This document shows, piece after piece, positions 1 to 9,161 of a stretch of 40,375 nt of DNA. A program made the position numbers and the translations under genes. The DNA is taken from assembly GCA_016866055.1 (NCBI GenBank), contig VGNK01000003.1, forward strand, positions 1-40,375. Direction: 5' to 3'. The notes under the pieces were generated by a model, which was given only the letters and a program-made list of their open reading frames with translations, ran no database searches and had not been told where the DNA came from. Positions within the stretch are counted from its first letter, which is position 1. Every line of letters starts with the position of its first letter. The DNA comes from Chloroflexota bacterium. Its GTDB lineage: Bacteria; Chloroflexota; Dehalococcoidia; UBA2979.

Positions 1-1142
1 GCAGCGGCCGCGCCCGGTGCGGCCGGGGCGGCCGCTGCCGCGGGCGGCGTGGAGACGAGCGCCGCAAATGCGATCTCGGCGGGGAGCGAGTCGTAGGCGT
101 CGCCCGCGAAGTCGAGCTGCCCGAGCGCCTCCAGCGCCGCCACGATTGCGGCGACATCCGCCTCGTCCGCGATCGCGCGCGCCTCCGCGCTCTGCTCGTC
201 GGAGAGCGCGAGCGGGTCTGCCGACCCCGCCTTCAGGTGGAGGATCGTGCGCAGCGTGTTGACGACCTCGCGCACGAACGCGCGGATCTCGACGCCGTCG
301 CCGCGCGCGGCGTCGAGGATCGCGAGCCCCCGCGCGAGCTCACGCTCGATGGCGGCGCGCGCGAGCTCGGTGGCGCGCCGGTCGACGACGAGCCCGAGCC
401 CCGAGCGCACCGCCTCGAGGTCGAGCGTCTCGCCGTGGTAGGCGACGAGCTGGTCGAGCAGGTTCACGGCGTCGCGCAGCGAGCCGGTCGCCTGCCGCGC
501 GATCAGCTCGTAGCCGCCCTCCTCCACGTCGTAGCCCTCGCCTTCGCCGATCTCGCGCAGGCGCGCGACCACGTCGGCGAGCTGGATGCGGCGGAAGTCG
601 AAGCGCTGGCAGCGCGAGGCGACCGTCGCGGGGATGTGATGCGGCTCGGTGGTGGCGAGCACGAAGATCACGTGCGGCGGCGGCTCCTCGAGCGTCTTGA
701 GCAGGGCGTTGAACGCCGCGTCCGTCAGCATGTGCACCTCGTCGATGAGGTAGACCTTGTAGCGGCCGCTGCCCGGCGCGTAGCCGGCGCTCTCGCGGAG
801 GTCGCGGATCTCGTCGATGCCGCGGTTGGAGGCGGCGTCGAGCTCGATCAGGTCGAGCGCCCGCCCCGCGTTGTACGCGAGGCACGAGGGGCAGCGCTCG
901 TCGGGCTCGCCGTCGGCGGGCGCGGCGCAGTTCACCGCCTTCGCGAGGATGCGGCCGGTGCTCGTCTTCCCGGTGCCGCGCGGGCCTGTGAGCAGGTACG
1001 CGTGCGCGGGATGGCCGCTCGCGACGGCGTTGCGCAGCGTCGTCACGAGCGCAGCCTGGCCGACGACGTCGGCGAAGCGCCGCGGGCGCCACCGTCGATA
1101 GAGGACCTGCTGATTCGGCTCGGCCGTGATGGCCTGGTTCAC
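1..1142 (-). CDS. dnaX: DNA polymerase III gamma/tau subunit (3' end missing)
   Basis: Clamp-loader ATPase subunit of the replicative DNA polymerase. The visible 380 residues start at a GTG (VNQAITAEPN) and contain the Walker A motif GPRGTGKT (about residues 53-60), the Walker B region VYLIDEVH (about 131-137), sensor 1 around LATTEPHHIP and the sensor 2 region GSLRDAVNLLDQ. The zinc-binding insert shows only three cysteines (C72, C84, C87); family members normally have four, and Asp/Glu residues stand where the second one is expected. The last visible residues are an Ala/Pro-rich linker, normally the border between the ATPase part and the tau-specific or C-terminal part; the gene runs off the left edge. 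It follows ybeY by 67 bp and is the last visible gene of the nuo-ybeY-dnaX run. No in-frame ATG lies nearby, so GTG is the best start, although its ribosome site is weak. Confidence 0.95.
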   Translation of the reverse strand, partial: MNQAITAEPNQQVLYRRWRPRRFADVVGQAALVTTLRNAVASGHPAHAYLLTGPRGTGKTSTGRILAKAVNCAAPADGEPDERCPSCLAYNAGRALDLIELDAASNRGIDEIRDLRESAGYAPGSGRYKVYLIDEVHMLTDAAFNALLKTLEEPPPHVIFVLATTEPHHIPATVASRCQRFDFRRIQLADVVARLREIGEGEGYDVEEGGYELIARQATGSLRDAVNLLDQLVAYHGETLDLEAVRSGLGLVVDRRATELARAAIERELARGLAILDAARGDGVEIRAFVREVVNTLRTILHLKAGSADPLALSDEQSAEARAIADEADVAAIVAALEALGQLDFAGDAYDSLPAEIAFAALVSTPPAAAAAPAAPGAAA

Positions 1143-1209
1143 GGTACCCCCCGCGACCCGAGGGGAGTTCGGGACGCGTTGCGCGGCCAGTGTAGCAGGG
1201 GGTCCCCGC

Positions 1210-1710
1210 TCAGTCGTCGTGGCCCGCGGCGCCCGCGTGGATCGCATCGCCGAGCACCGACTCCTCTCGCGCGCGCATTGCGGCCTCCTCCGCGGGCGTC
1301 TCGTGATCGTGTCCGAGCAGGTGCAGCAGCCCGTGCAGCACGACGTGCCGCAGCTCGAGCTCAAACGCGAGCCCGCGCTCGGCCGCCTGCCGCGCCACCT
1401 GGTCGAGCGACACGGCGACGTCGCCGAGGTACGGCGGCTCGCCGCCGCCGCCGTCCGGCGCGGGGAACGGCTCGCCCTCCGCGGCGGGGAAGGAGAGCAC
1501 GTCGGTCGGCGCGTCGACCCCGCGGTGCTCGCGGTTGAGCGCGCGCAGCGCTTCGTCGTCGGCGAGCAGCACCGTGAGCGCGCTGCCGTCGGCGGCGCGC
1601 TCGGCGGCAAGCACGTCGCGGATCAGCGCCTCGAGCGCGGCGGCGTCGGCGCCGGCGCCGTCGCGGGTGGCCGCCACCTCGATCCCGACGTCGAACGAGG
1701 GTGCGCTCAC
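1210..1710 (-). CDS. ybeY: Endoribonuclease YbeY (rRNA maturation factor)
   Basis: Zinc-dependent single-strand endoribonuclease used in 16S rRNA 3' end maturation and ribosome quality control. The 166-residue protein has the family length and carries the diagnostic HGLLHLLGHDH motif, giving the three zinc-binding histidines at about 126, 130 and 136, preceded by the typical PTDVLSFP segment at about 68-75. The start is a GTG with a GGAG about 10 nt upstream. It lies 43 bp downstream of nuoN and 67 bp upstream of dnaX on the same strand. YbeY is usually near phoH or era; here it is placed between respiratory and replication genes. Assignment is secure from the motif. Confidence 0.95.
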   Translation of the reverse strand: MSAPSFDVGIEVAATRDGAGADAAALEALIRDVLAAERAADGSALTVLLADDEALRALNREHRGVDAPTDVLSFPAAEGEPFPAPDGGGGEPPYLGDVAVSLDQVARQAAERGLAFELELRHVVLHGLLHLLGHDHETPAEEAAMRAREESVLGDAIHAGAAGHDD

Positions 1711-1753
1711 AATCGAGCGTCTCCTGCGCGGGCGGGGCGGCGCGGCGGCGCCC

Positions 1754-3220
1754 CTACTGCTGGAGCACCTCGGCGGCCCGCTGCGCCGCGGCGATGAGCG
1801 GCGTGGGGATGAGCCCGAACAGCAGCACGCCCGCCGCCGAGGCGCCGAGCGCCAGCTGCGCGGACGCCGCCGGCTGGAACGCCTTCTCCTCCGGCGGCGC
1901 GTCGAGCACCATCGTGCGCACCCAGCGCAGGTAGTAGTACGCCGAGACGGCGGTGTTCACGACCGCGACCGCGACGAGCGCGACAAGCCACTGCTCATCC
2001 GCACGTACCGCCGCGTTGAAGACGTACACCTTCGCGATGAAGCCGGCGGTCGGCGGGATGCCCGTGAGCGAGAGCAGGCAGAGCGAGAGGATGCTCGCCG
2101 CGAGCGGCGAGCGCCGGATCAGTCCCGCGTAGGCAGAGATCTCATCGCTGCCGAGTCGCTGCGAGACGACGAGCACGGTCAGGAACGCGCCGAGGTTGGT
2201 CGCCACGTACGTCGCGATGAAGAAGAGCACGCCCGACGGGCCGAGCGTGCTCCCGGCCGCCACCGCCGCGAGCCCGACGGCGATGTTGCCCGCCTGCGCG
2301 ATCGACGAGTAGCCGAGCAGCCGCTTCACGTTCGACTGCAGCAGCGCGCCGGCGTTCCCGAAGATCATCGACGCTGCGGCGAACACCCCGAACATGAGCG
2401 CCCACTCGCCGGCGATGAACGTGTCGCCACCGCCGAGGCCGGCGTAGAAGACGCGCAGCACGATCGCGAACCCGGCCGCCTTCGAGGCGACCGAGAGGAA
2501 CGACGCCACGGGCACCGGCGCGCCCTGGTAGACGTCGGGCACCCAGGCGTGGAACGGGACGATCGCCATCTTGAACCCGAAGCCCGCCGCGACGAGCGCG
2601 AACGCGAGCATCAGCGGGATGCGCATCGACTCCTCGCCCTGCGCGACGAACGCGGCGATCGCCGCGAGCGAGGTCTCGCCGGACAGGCCCCAGAGGAACG
2701 TAAAGCCGTACAGGAGCACCGCCGCAGCCACGGCCCCGGTGAGCAGGTACTTGAGCCCCGCCTCCGAGCCACGGTCGTCGCGCGCGATCCCCGCCATGAC
2801 GAACTGCGCGATCGAGGTCGTCTCGAGCGCGATGAAGATCGCGATCAGGTCGACCGACTGCGCGAGCAGGATCATCGCGCCGGCGGCGACGAGCAGGAGC
2901 GAGAAGAACTCGGGCGCGCGGTCGAAGCCGGCCGCCCACTCGCGCGCGGCGAGTGTGACGGCGGCGGCGGTCGTGACGATGGTGAAGGCGAAGAAGAGCG
3001 AGAAGCGGTCGACCACGACCGCTCCATCGAACGCGTCGCCGCCGGCGCCGGTGAGCGCCTGCACGAGCGTGTAGGTACCGGCGATCGCGAGCGCGAGCAG
3101 CGTGAGGCCCCACACGGACGAGCGCCGCGGCCACGCGAGGTCGGCGACGAGCACGACGCCGGAGCCCGCGAGCAAAACGACGGCCGGTCCGATCAGGTGG
3201 AACTGCTCGAGGGCGTTCAC
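1754..3220 (-). CDS. nuoN: NADH-quinone oxidoreductase subunit N
   Basis: Antiporter-like membrane subunit of complex I, one of three large subunits (L, M, N) that pump protons. About 488 residues, polytopic throughout, with the conserved core segments LETTSIAQFVMAGI (functional Glu region), GFGFKMAIVPFHAWVPDVYQG (the Lys/His proton channel segment) and VKRLLGYSSIAQAGN. The GTG start overlaps the nuoM stop in a GTGA arrangement, implying translational coupling. The C-terminus ends in Gln-Gln after a final helix. It is the last nuo gene of the operon and is followed by ybeY. Confidence 0.95.
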   Translation of the reverse strand: MNALEQFHLIGPAVVLLAGSGVVLVADLAWPRRSSVWGLTLLALAIAGTYTLVQALTGAGGDAFDGAVVVDRFSLFFAFTIVTTAAAVTLAAREWAAGFDRAPEFFSLLLVAAGAMILLAQSVDLIAIFIALETTSIAQFVMAGIARDDRGSEAGLKYLLTGAVAAAVLLYGFTFLWGLSGETSLAAIAAFVAQGEESMRIPLMLAFALVAAGFGFKMAIVPFHAWVPDVYQGAPVPVASFLSVASKAAGFAIVLRVFYAGLGGGDTFIAGEWALMFGVFAAASMIFGNAGALLQSNVKRLLGYSSIAQAGNIAVGLAAVAAGSTLGPSGVLFFIATYVATNLGAFLTVLVVSQRLGSDEISAYAGLIRRSPLAASILSLCLLSLTGIPPTAGFIAKVYVFNAAVRADEQWLVALVAVAVVNTAVSAYYYLRWVRTMVLDAPPEEKAFQPAASAQLALGASAAGVLLFGLIPTPLIAAAQRAAEVLQQ

Positions 3221-4686
3221 GCCGCCCCCACGATCTGCGCGATCGGCGCAACGCCGGCGGCGATCGTCTCCGTGAGCAACGCCGGGTAGATGCCGACCGC
3301 GAGGATCACGAGCACGAGCGCCGCCATCGCGGTGCGCTCCCACCAGGCGGTGGCGTCCGTGAGGCCGGCCCAGCGCTCGGTGGGCGGCCCGTGAAAGACG
3401 CGCTCGACCATCCAGAGGATGTAGCCGGCCGAGAGCACGACGCCGAAGATGCCGGCGATCGTCGCCGCCGGATGCGCCTCGAGCGTGCCGAGGAACGTCG
3501 TGAGCTCCGCGACGAAGCCGGCCATCCCCGGGAGCCCGAGCGAGGCGAGGCCGGCAACGAGCATCACGGTGCCGATGAGCGGCATGCGATGGATGAGCCC
3601 GCTCATCTCCGAGATCTCGCGCGTGTGGGTGCGGTCGTAGACGAGGCCCACCATCACGAAGAGCAGGCCCGTGATCGCCCCGTGCGTGAACATCTGGAGC
3701 GCCGCGCCCGAGAGCCCGAGCGCGCCCATCGCGGAGACGCCGAGCAGCACGTAGCCCATGTGCGAGACCGACGAGTATGCGATCAGCCGCTTCAGGTCCT
3801 TCTGCTGCAGCGTCACGATCGCGCCGTAGATGACCGAGACCGCCGCGAGCGCGGCGAGCGCGACGCGGAAGTCGCGCGCCTCGTTCGGGAGGATCGGGAG
3901 CGCGATGCGCAGGATCCCGTAGCCGCCCATCTTCAGGAGCACGCCCGCGAGCATCACCGAGACCGCAGTCGGTGCGTCCGTGTGCGCGTCGGGGAGCCAG
4001 GTGTGCACCGGGAAGACCGGGAGCTTCACGAGGAACGCGAGCATGATCGCCCAGAAGATCAGCGAGAGCGGCACGAGCGCCTCGGTCGGCGGCTGCGCCG
4101 TGAGCGCCGCGATGTCGAACGTGCCGGCGGCGAAGCCCAGCATCAGGAAGCCGACGAGCATGAACGCGGAGCCCGCGAGCGTGTACAGGAGGAACTTCAT
4201 GGCGCTGTATTCCTTGCGCCCGCTCCCCCAGATGCTGATCAGCAGGTACATCGGCACGAGCTCGAGCTCCCAGAAGAGGAAGAATTGGATGAGGTCGAGC
4301 GAGACGAAGACGCCGGCGACCGCCGTCTCGAGCAGCAGCAGGTAGGCGAAGTACTCCTTCGTGCGCGCCTCGATGTTCCACGAGATGAGGACCGAGACGA
4401 CCGTGAGGAGCCCGAGCAGGAGCACGAGCGCGGCCGAGAGCCCGTCGACGCCCACGACGTACTGGATCGAGAAGCCGGCGGTGCCGGCGCGGATCCACTC
4501 GAAGCGGTCGACGAACTGGTACCCGACCGCGTCGCGGTCGAAGCGCAGGAAGACGGCGATCGAGGTGAGGAAGGCGAGCGCCGAGAACGCGAGGGCCACC
4601 CACTTCGCCTCGTGCGAGCGCTCGCGTGGGAGCAGCGCGACCATGAGCGCGCCGGCGGCCGGGAGGAAGAGGAAGACCGTCAGCAT
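3217..4686 (-). CDS. nuoM: NADH-quinone oxidoreductase subunit M
   Basis: Second antiporter-like proton-pumping subunit of complex I, in the membrane arm between L and N. It has 489 residues, many transmembrane helices, the conserved WELELVPMYLLISIWG segment (with the key membrane glutamate), LVKLPVFPVHTWLPDAHTDA (proton-channel Lys and His) and LKRLIAYSSVSHMGYV. The ATG directly abuts the nuoL stop codon with no gap, and the stop overlaps the nuoN start. Length and motifs match the family; no anomaly seen. Confidence 0.96.
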   Translation of the reverse strand: MLTVFLFLPAAGALMVALLPRERSHEAKWVALAFSALAFLTSIAVFLRFDRDAVGYQFVDRFEWIRAGTAGFSIQYVVGVDGLSAALVLLLGLLTVVSVLISWNIEARTKEYFAYLLLLETAVAGVFVSLDLIQFFLFWELELVPMYLLISIWGSGRKEYSAMKFLLYTLAGSAFMLVGFLMLGFAAGTFDIAALTAQPPTEALVPLSLIFWAIMLAFLVKLPVFPVHTWLPDAHTDAPTAVSVMLAGVLLKMGGYGILRIALPILPNEARDFRVALAALAAVSVIYGAIVTLQQKDLKRLIAYSSVSHMGYVLLGVSAMGALGLSGAALQMFTHGAITGLLFVMVGLVYDRTHTREISEMSGLIHRMPLIGTVMLVAGLASLGLPGMAGFVAELTTFLGTLEAHPAATIAGIFGVVLSAGYILWMVERVFHGPPTERWAGLTDATAWWERTAMAALVLVILAVGIYPALLTETIAAGVAPIAQIVGAA

Positions 4687-6603
4687 CTAGCGCTCCAGGA
4701 GGTCGCTGCCGAACACGAGCAGCGCCAGCACCGCGATCACGAGGCCGAGGAAGTAGAGCGAGGTGTACGCCTGGAGCTGGCCGGTCTCCACCCGACGCAG
4801 CCCGTCGCCGAGCCGCCGCATCCCCCGGCCGACGCCGTTCACCACCCCGTCCACCAGGTAGGTGTCGAACAGCGAGAGCAGCCGCCCGCCGCCGCGGTGC
4901 AACGCGTAGCGCACGACCGCGCCCTCGGCGACCTCGTCGACGAAGTACTTGCGCGCCACGAGCGCGTGCAGCGGGCGGAACCGCGAGCGCAGCAGGTCGG
5001 CGGCCGGCGTGCCGTAGTAGTAGATCGCCGCGGCCAGCCCGATCCCACCGAAGGCCGCGGCCAGCGACGCGACGAGCACGACCGACTCGGTCTTGACGCC
5101 CTCGAAGTGGCGGAGGGAGGGATCGATGGCGCCCTCAACGAAGCCGCCGAAGTCCGCGAACGCCCAGAAGCCGAACGTGAGGGCCGGGACCGAGAGGATC
5201 ACGAGCGGCGCCCACATCGAGCTCGGCGACTCGTGCGGCGGACCGGAGTGGCCGTGCTCCGGAGGCTCGCCTCCGCGATACTCGCCGAAGAACGTCAGGA
5301 AGATCGCGCGGAACATGTAGAGCGCGGTCAGCCCCGCCGTCGCCACGCCGACCCCGAAGAGCAGGCGGTTGTGCTTCCACGCGTCGAGCAGGATCTCGTC
5401 CTTGCTCCAGAAGCCCGCGAGCGGCACCACCCCGGCGAGCGAGAGCGATCCGATCACGAAGGTCCAGAACGTGATCGGCATGACCGTGCGCAGGCCGCCC
5501 ATCCGGCGCATGTCGAAAGTGTGCGTCGCGTGGTTGACCGAGCCCGAACCCTGGAAGAGGAGGGACTTGAAGAACGCGTGGGTGAAGAGGTGGAAGACGG
5601 CGGCGACGTACCCGCCGAGGCCGATCGCCATCACCATGTAGCCGAGCTGCGAGATCGTCGAGTACGCGAGCACGCGCTTGATGTCGGTCATGACGACGCC
5701 CATCGAGGCCGCGAAGATCGCGGTGAAGGCGCCGATGTAGGCGATCGTCGTGCTCACCTCGGAAGGCGCGGCCTCGATCGCCGGGAAGAAGCGCGCGAGC
5801 AGGTAGACGCCTGCGGCCACCATCGTCGCCGAGTGGATGAGCGAGGAGACTGGCGTCGGGCCCTCCATCGCGTCCGGCAGCCAGAAGTGCAGCGGGAACT
5901 GCGCGGACTTGCCGGCGGCCCCGGAGAGCAACCCGAGCGTGAAGCCGGCGAGCACCGCCGGCGAGAGGCCGTGCGCGAGCTCGTTCAGCTCGCCGATGTC
6001 GAACGTCCCGGTCTTCACCCAGATCATGACGAGCGCCACGAGGAAGGCGAAGTCCCCGAAGCGCGTGACGATGAACGCCTTCTTCGCGGCGGCCGCAGCG
6101 GACGGCCGGTGGAACCAGAATCCCACCAGCAGGTACGAGGTGAGTCCGACGAGTTCCCAGTGCACGAAGAGCTGCAGCAGGCTCGACGACATCACGAGCC
6201 CGAGCATCGCTGCGGTGAAGAGCGACATGAACGCGAAGTAGCGCGCGTAGCCGCCGTCGCCGTGCATGTACCCGGTCGAGTAGATCTGCACGACCAGCGA
6301 GACCGACGTGACGACGAAGATCATGACGGCGCTGAGGCCGTCGAGCCGGATCCCGAGCTCGACGTGCAGGTCGAAGAGCGAGAACCAGAGGTGGGGCGCG
6401 AAGTCGGACGGCTCGCCGTCGAGCCCGATCGAGGTGTCGAGCGCCCAGAGCGAGAGCGCCCAGGCGAGCGCGATCGCGAAGATCGTGAGCTGCCCCGACC
6501 AGAGCGCGGAACGTCGCACCCACGCCGTGATCGCCACGAACGAGGCGATCGGCGCGAGGTAGATGGCCCAGACGGCCGCTTCGGGGATGGCTGGGAGCAG
6601 CAT
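4687..6603 (-). CDS. nuoL: NADH-quinone oxidoreductase subunit L
   Basis: Distal antiporter-like subunit of complex I, with the long C-terminal lateral helix that braces the membrane arm. The 638 residues fit the family length. Recognisable segments are HWELVGLTSYLLVGFW, KSAQFPLHFWLPDAMEGPTP (channel lysine and histidine) and IKRVLAYSTISQLGYM; the last 30 residues form a final hydrophobic helix. Its start codon overlaps by one nucleotide (TGATG) the stop of a 62-codon gene that separates it from nuoK, while its own stop abuts nuoM. Confidence 0.96.
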   Translation of the reverse strand: MLLPAIPEAAVWAIYLAPIASFVAITAWVRRSALWSGQLTIFAIALAWALSLWALDTSIGLDGEPSDFAPHLWFSLFDLHVELGIRLDGLSAVMIFVVTSVSLVVQIYSTGYMHGDGGYARYFAFMSLFTAAMLGLVMSSSLLQLFVHWELVGLTSYLLVGFWFHRPSAAAAAKKAFIVTRFGDFAFLVALVMIWVKTGTFDIGELNELAHGLSPAVLAGFTLGLLSGAAGKSAQFPLHFWLPDAMEGPTPVSSLIHSATMVAAGVYLLARFFPAIEAAPSEVSTTIAYIGAFTAIFAASMGVVMTDIKRVLAYSTISQLGYMVMAIGLGGYVAAVFHLFTHAFFKSLLFQGSGSVNHATHTFDMRRMGGLRTVMPITFWTFVIGSLSLAGVVPLAGFWSKDEILLDAWKHNRLLFGVGVATAGLTALYMFRAIFLTFFGEYRGGEPPEHGHSGPPHESPSSMWAPLVILSVPALTFGFWAFADFGGFVEGAIDPSLRHFEGVKTESVVLVASLAAAFGGIGLAAAIYYYGTPAADLLRSRFRPLHALVARKYFVDEVAEGAVVRYALHRGGGRLLSLFDTYLVDGVVNGVGRGMRRLGDGLRRVETGQLQAYTSLYFLGLVIAVLALLVFGSDLLER

Positions 6604-6791
6604 CAGATCTTGTTCAGTACCTCACGCGCCACGTGCGTCTTGCCGTCCGGCACCCAGATCGTGCGCGGGTCCTTCATCGAGCCGATCTCGAGCGGCGGCA
6701 CGATGCGGACGGAGAGCGCCTCCTGGCTGAAGAGCTCCTGCCAGGTCGAGGCGGCGTAGCCGTCCGGCACCTCCATGAACTTCACCCACAT
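6603..6791 (-). CDS. Small protein of unknown function inside the nuo operon
   Basis: A 62-residue soluble protein encoded between nuoK and nuoL. It begins MWVKFMEVPDGY and has the pattern of a short alpha/beta fold (AASTWQELFSQEALSVRIVPP). The beginning loosely resembles DUF2007-type small putative signal-transducing domains, which tend to start with Met-hydrophobic-Lys and a helix ending in a Glu-Gly/Ala-hydrophobic turn; this is only an impression from memory. Reasons to believe it is real: it starts 14 nt after nuoK, its TGA overlaps the nuoL ATG (TGATG), the codon composition matches its neighbours, and without it the operon would have a 200-bp hole. No transmembrane helix, no cysteine. 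Confidence 0.75.
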   Translation of the reverse strand: MWVKFMEVPDGYAASTWQELFSQEALSVRIVPPLEIGSMKDPRTIWVPDGKTHVAREVLNKI

Positions 6792-6805
6792 GGCGCGCCC
6801 GCCCC

Positions 6806-7138
6806 CTACCAGCGCATCAGGTTGATGCGATCGAGCTCGACGGTCTCCCGCCGGCGGTAGACGAGCACCGCCATCGCGAGCACGACCGCCGCCTCGGCGG
6901 CGGCGACGGTGAGCACGAAGACCACGAAGGTGTGTCCGGCGATCGCCTCCCCGGCGCCGGCGAACGCCTCGCCGAAGCGTGCGAACGCGATCAACAGCAG
7001 GTTCACCGCGTTGAGCATGAGCTCGATGCCCATGAGCACGGCGATCGCGTTGCGCTTGCCGAGCGCCACCGTCACGCCGATGCCGAAGACGAGGCCCGAG
7101 ACGGCCATGTAGTGGGCGAGGTCGACGCTGAGCGTCAC
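6806..7138 (-). CDS. nuoK: NADH-quinone oxidoreductase subunit K
   Basis: Small membrane subunit of complex I (homologue of MrpC/ND4L) lying between J and the antiporter-like subunits. 110 residues with three predicted helices. Both conserved membrane glutamates are present: one in VLMGIELMLNAVNL (about residue 39) and one in TVAAAEAAVVLA (about residue 82), which contribute to the proton-conducting axis. It starts at a GTG that overlaps the nuoJ stop (GTGA), and stops 14 nt before the small 62-codon gene. Confidence 0.95.
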   Translation of the reverse strand: MTLSVDLAHYMAVSGLVFGIGVTVALGKRNAIAVLMGIELMLNAVNLLLIAFARFGEAFAGAGEAIAGHTFVVFVLTVAAAEAAVVLAMAVLVYRRRETVELDRINLMRW

Positions 7139-7707
7139 GTCGCCTCCTCCCGCGGCCCCGTCCCTGCTTCCTCGGCGGCCGCCGCGGCGCCGCGTTCGGC
7201 GGCGCGGTCGTGCACGAGCACGACCGCGCCGATCAGCGCGAACAGCAGCAGCACGGAGGCCAGCTCGAACGCGAGGACGTAGCGCCCGATGAGCTGTGCG
7301 CCGATCGTGCGCACGGTGTCGGGGAAGGAGCGCTCCGCGAGCGTGCTCCCGGCGAGCTCCGCCCACGGGGTGTCGACGGCGACGAAGCCGACGATCGCCG
7401 CCAGCCCGAGCCCTGCGAGCGCTCCCGGCGCGAGGTAGAGCGAGTTCGCGTTATCGCGCGAGGCGAGCGGGGTGAGCATCATCGCGAACACCAGCAGGAC
7501 CGAGATCGCCCCGGCGTAGATCAGCACCTGCGCCGCGGCGATGAAGTCCGCTGAGAGCGTGATGAAGAGCCCGGCCATGCCGAGGAACGAGGTGATCAGA
7601 AAGAAGATCGCATGCAACAGGTTGCGTGAGACGAGCACGCCGAGCGCGGCACCCACGGTTGTCACCGCGAGCGCCCAGAACGCGACGATGATCCCGATCG
7701 ACTCCAT
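7135..7707 (-). CDS. nuoJ: NADH-quinone oxidoreductase subunit J
   Basis: Membrane subunit J (ND6 homologue) of complex I. It has 190 residues and five hydrophobic segments; the conserved third-helix region reads AAAQVLIYAGAISVLLVFAMML, containing the Tyr-Ala-Gly-Ala core whose pi-bulge moves in the catalytic cycle of known complexes. The C-terminus is a charged Ala/Glu-rich tail. The ATG shares one nucleotide with the nuoH stop (TGATG). In most operons nuoI lies between H and J; here there is no room for it. Confidence 0.94.
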   Translation of the reverse strand: MESIGIIVAFWALAVTTVGAALGVLVSRNLLHAIFFLITSFLGMAGLFITLSADFIAAAQVLIYAGAISVLLVFAMMLTPLASRDNANSLYLAPGALAGLGLAAIVGFVAVDTPWAELAGSTLAERSFPDTVRTIGAQLIGRYVLAFELASVLLLFALIGAVVLVHDRAAERGAAAAAEEAGTGPREEAT

Positions 7708-9161
7708 CAGGACGCGCCGCCCCGCAGCCGCTGGGCCGCCCGCAGCCCGCCGACGCTGGTCGTGAGCGCCGGCATCGTGACCTCGTCGCGAGGCGCCTCA
7801 TAGCCGACGACGCGCGCCCAGAGCCGCACGAAGACGACCGTGAGCGCGGCGTTCACGACGAGGACGATCAGCAGCAGCCCCGGCAGGTCGACGCGCGCGA
7901 GGATCGACGCCTCCACCGCGGACACTCCCATGAACGCGATCGAAAGCGGGATCAGGAACTTCCACGCGTAGCCCATGAGCTGGTCGAGGCGGAAGCGCGG
8001 TAGCGTACCGCGAAGCCACACGAAGAGGAAGTACACCGCCGAGATCTTCACCGCGAGGATCAGGTACGGCGGGATCCACTGCTCAAGCCCGAAGAACGTG
8101 TAGCCACCCAGGAAGAACGTGGCGGCGAGCGCGCCGATGAGGAGCGCGTTCCCGAGCTCAACCGCGAGGAAGAGCCCCGCCTTCATGCCCGAGTACTCGG
8201 TGTGGAAGCCGGCGACGATCTCCGACTCGGCCTCCGCGATGTCGTTCGGGGTGCGGTTGATCTCGGCGGTCGACGAAAAGAAGAACGTGAAGAGCGCGAA
8301 CGGCATGATGAGACCGAGCCACATCGTGTGATCGGACTGCCAGCCGACGATCGCCGAGAGCTTCAGCGAGCCCGTGAACAGCGCCACGCTCAGGAGCGAG
8401 ATCGAGACGGGGATCTCGTACGAGATCATCATCGCCACGGTGCGCATCGCCCCGAGCAGCGCGTAGTGGTTGTTGGACGACCAGCCTGCGATGAAGATGG
8501 CGAGCACGCTGAGCGAGCTGATCGCGATCACGTAGACGAGCCCGACGTTGATGTCGAGGTAGGACATCGTCGGAGCCCACGGCACGGGGCCCCAGGCGAG
8601 CATCGCCGGGATGAAGACGAGGACCGGCGGCAGGTAGAAGAGGATGCGGTCCGCGCCGCGCGGGATCAGCACTTCCTTCTGCACGAGCTTGATCGCGTCG
8701 GCGAGCGGCTGGAGGAGCCCGAACGGCCCCACGCGGTTCGGCCCGCGCCGGATCTGGAACTTCGCGAGCAGCCGGCGCTCGATCCAGGTGCCGATCAGCA
8801 GCACCCCGCCGACGAACGAGAGGATGCCCACGGCACCGATCAGCGCGGTCACCCAGTACGACAGCCACGGCCCGAGGCCGCGATCGTCCAGCCAGACGCG
8901 GAGCTCGCCCACCGCGACCCCGAGGTCACGGAAGTCGTACCAGTGCCCGTCGAGCCGGCCGTCGATCACCAGGTAGCCAATCGCGGCGTTCGCGGCGAAA
9001 AAGAGGAGACCGGCCAGCGCGCCGGCGACCTTCACCGGCGCAGGCGCCCGCGTGAGCATGCCGCGGAGCGTCGGCGCCTCGCGGATCTGGCGCGCCATCG
9101 GCGTCGCCAGGGCGGGCGGCGCCTCCGGGCGCCGCGGCGGGGAGGCCGGCGCCGTCGTCAT
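7707..9161 (-). CDS. nuoH: NADH-quinone oxidoreductase subunit H with N-terminal extension
   Basis: Membrane subunit H (ND1 homologue), forming the quinone-channel entrance beside subunits B and D. Family signatures are clear: [25 protein letters not shown], the loop with [19 protein letters not shown] (conserved acidic E-channel residues), and [19 protein letters not shown] near the end. At 484 residues it is roughly 100 longer than usual. The additional part is N-terminal: a Pro/Arg-rich stretch, an added hydrophobic helix at about 46-66, and a loop with several aromatic residues before the first canonical helix. There are no cysteines that might replace the missing subunit I. The ATG overlaps the nuoD stop (ATGA). 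Confidence 0.95.
   Translation of the reverse strand: MTTAPASPPRRPEAPPALATPMARQIREAPTLRGMLTRAPAPVKVAGALAGLLFFAANAAIGYLVIDGRLDGHWYDFRDLGVAVGELRVWLDDRGLGPWLSYWVTALIGAVGILSFVGGVLLIGTWIERRLLAKFQIRRGPNRVGPFGLLQPLADAIKLVQKEVLIPRGADRILFYLPPVLVFIPAMLAWGPVPWAPTMSYLDINVGLVYVIAISSLSVLAIFIAGWSSNNHYALLGAMRTVAMMISYEIPVSISLLSVALFTGSLKLSAIVGWQSDHTMWLGLIMPFALFTFFFSSTAEINRTPNDIAEAESEIVAGFHTEYSGMKAGLFLAVELGNALLIGALAATFFLGGYTFFGLEQWIPPYLILAVKISAVYFLFVWLRGTLPRFRLDQLMGYAWKFLIPLSIAFMGVSAVEASILARVDLPGLLLIVLVVNAALTVVFVRLWARVVGYEAPRDEVTMPALTTSVGGLRAAQRLRGGAS

Noticed and set aside
237-1538. 433-codon plus-strand open frame opposite dnaX and ybeY
   Set aside because: Antisense shadow; the minus strand encodes clear DnaX and YbeY motifs.
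3391-6759. Very long plus-strand open frame (over 1,100 codons) opposite nuoM and nuoL
   Set aside because: It is antisense to three conserved genes, and its Glu/Arg/Asp/His-rich, low-complexity product is the usual by-product of high-GC coding DNA read on the other strand.
7707-9161. NuoI fused to NuoH, explaining the long NuoH
   Set aside because: The extra part is N-terminal and hydrophobic, without the two 4Fe-4S cysteine motifs of NuoI.
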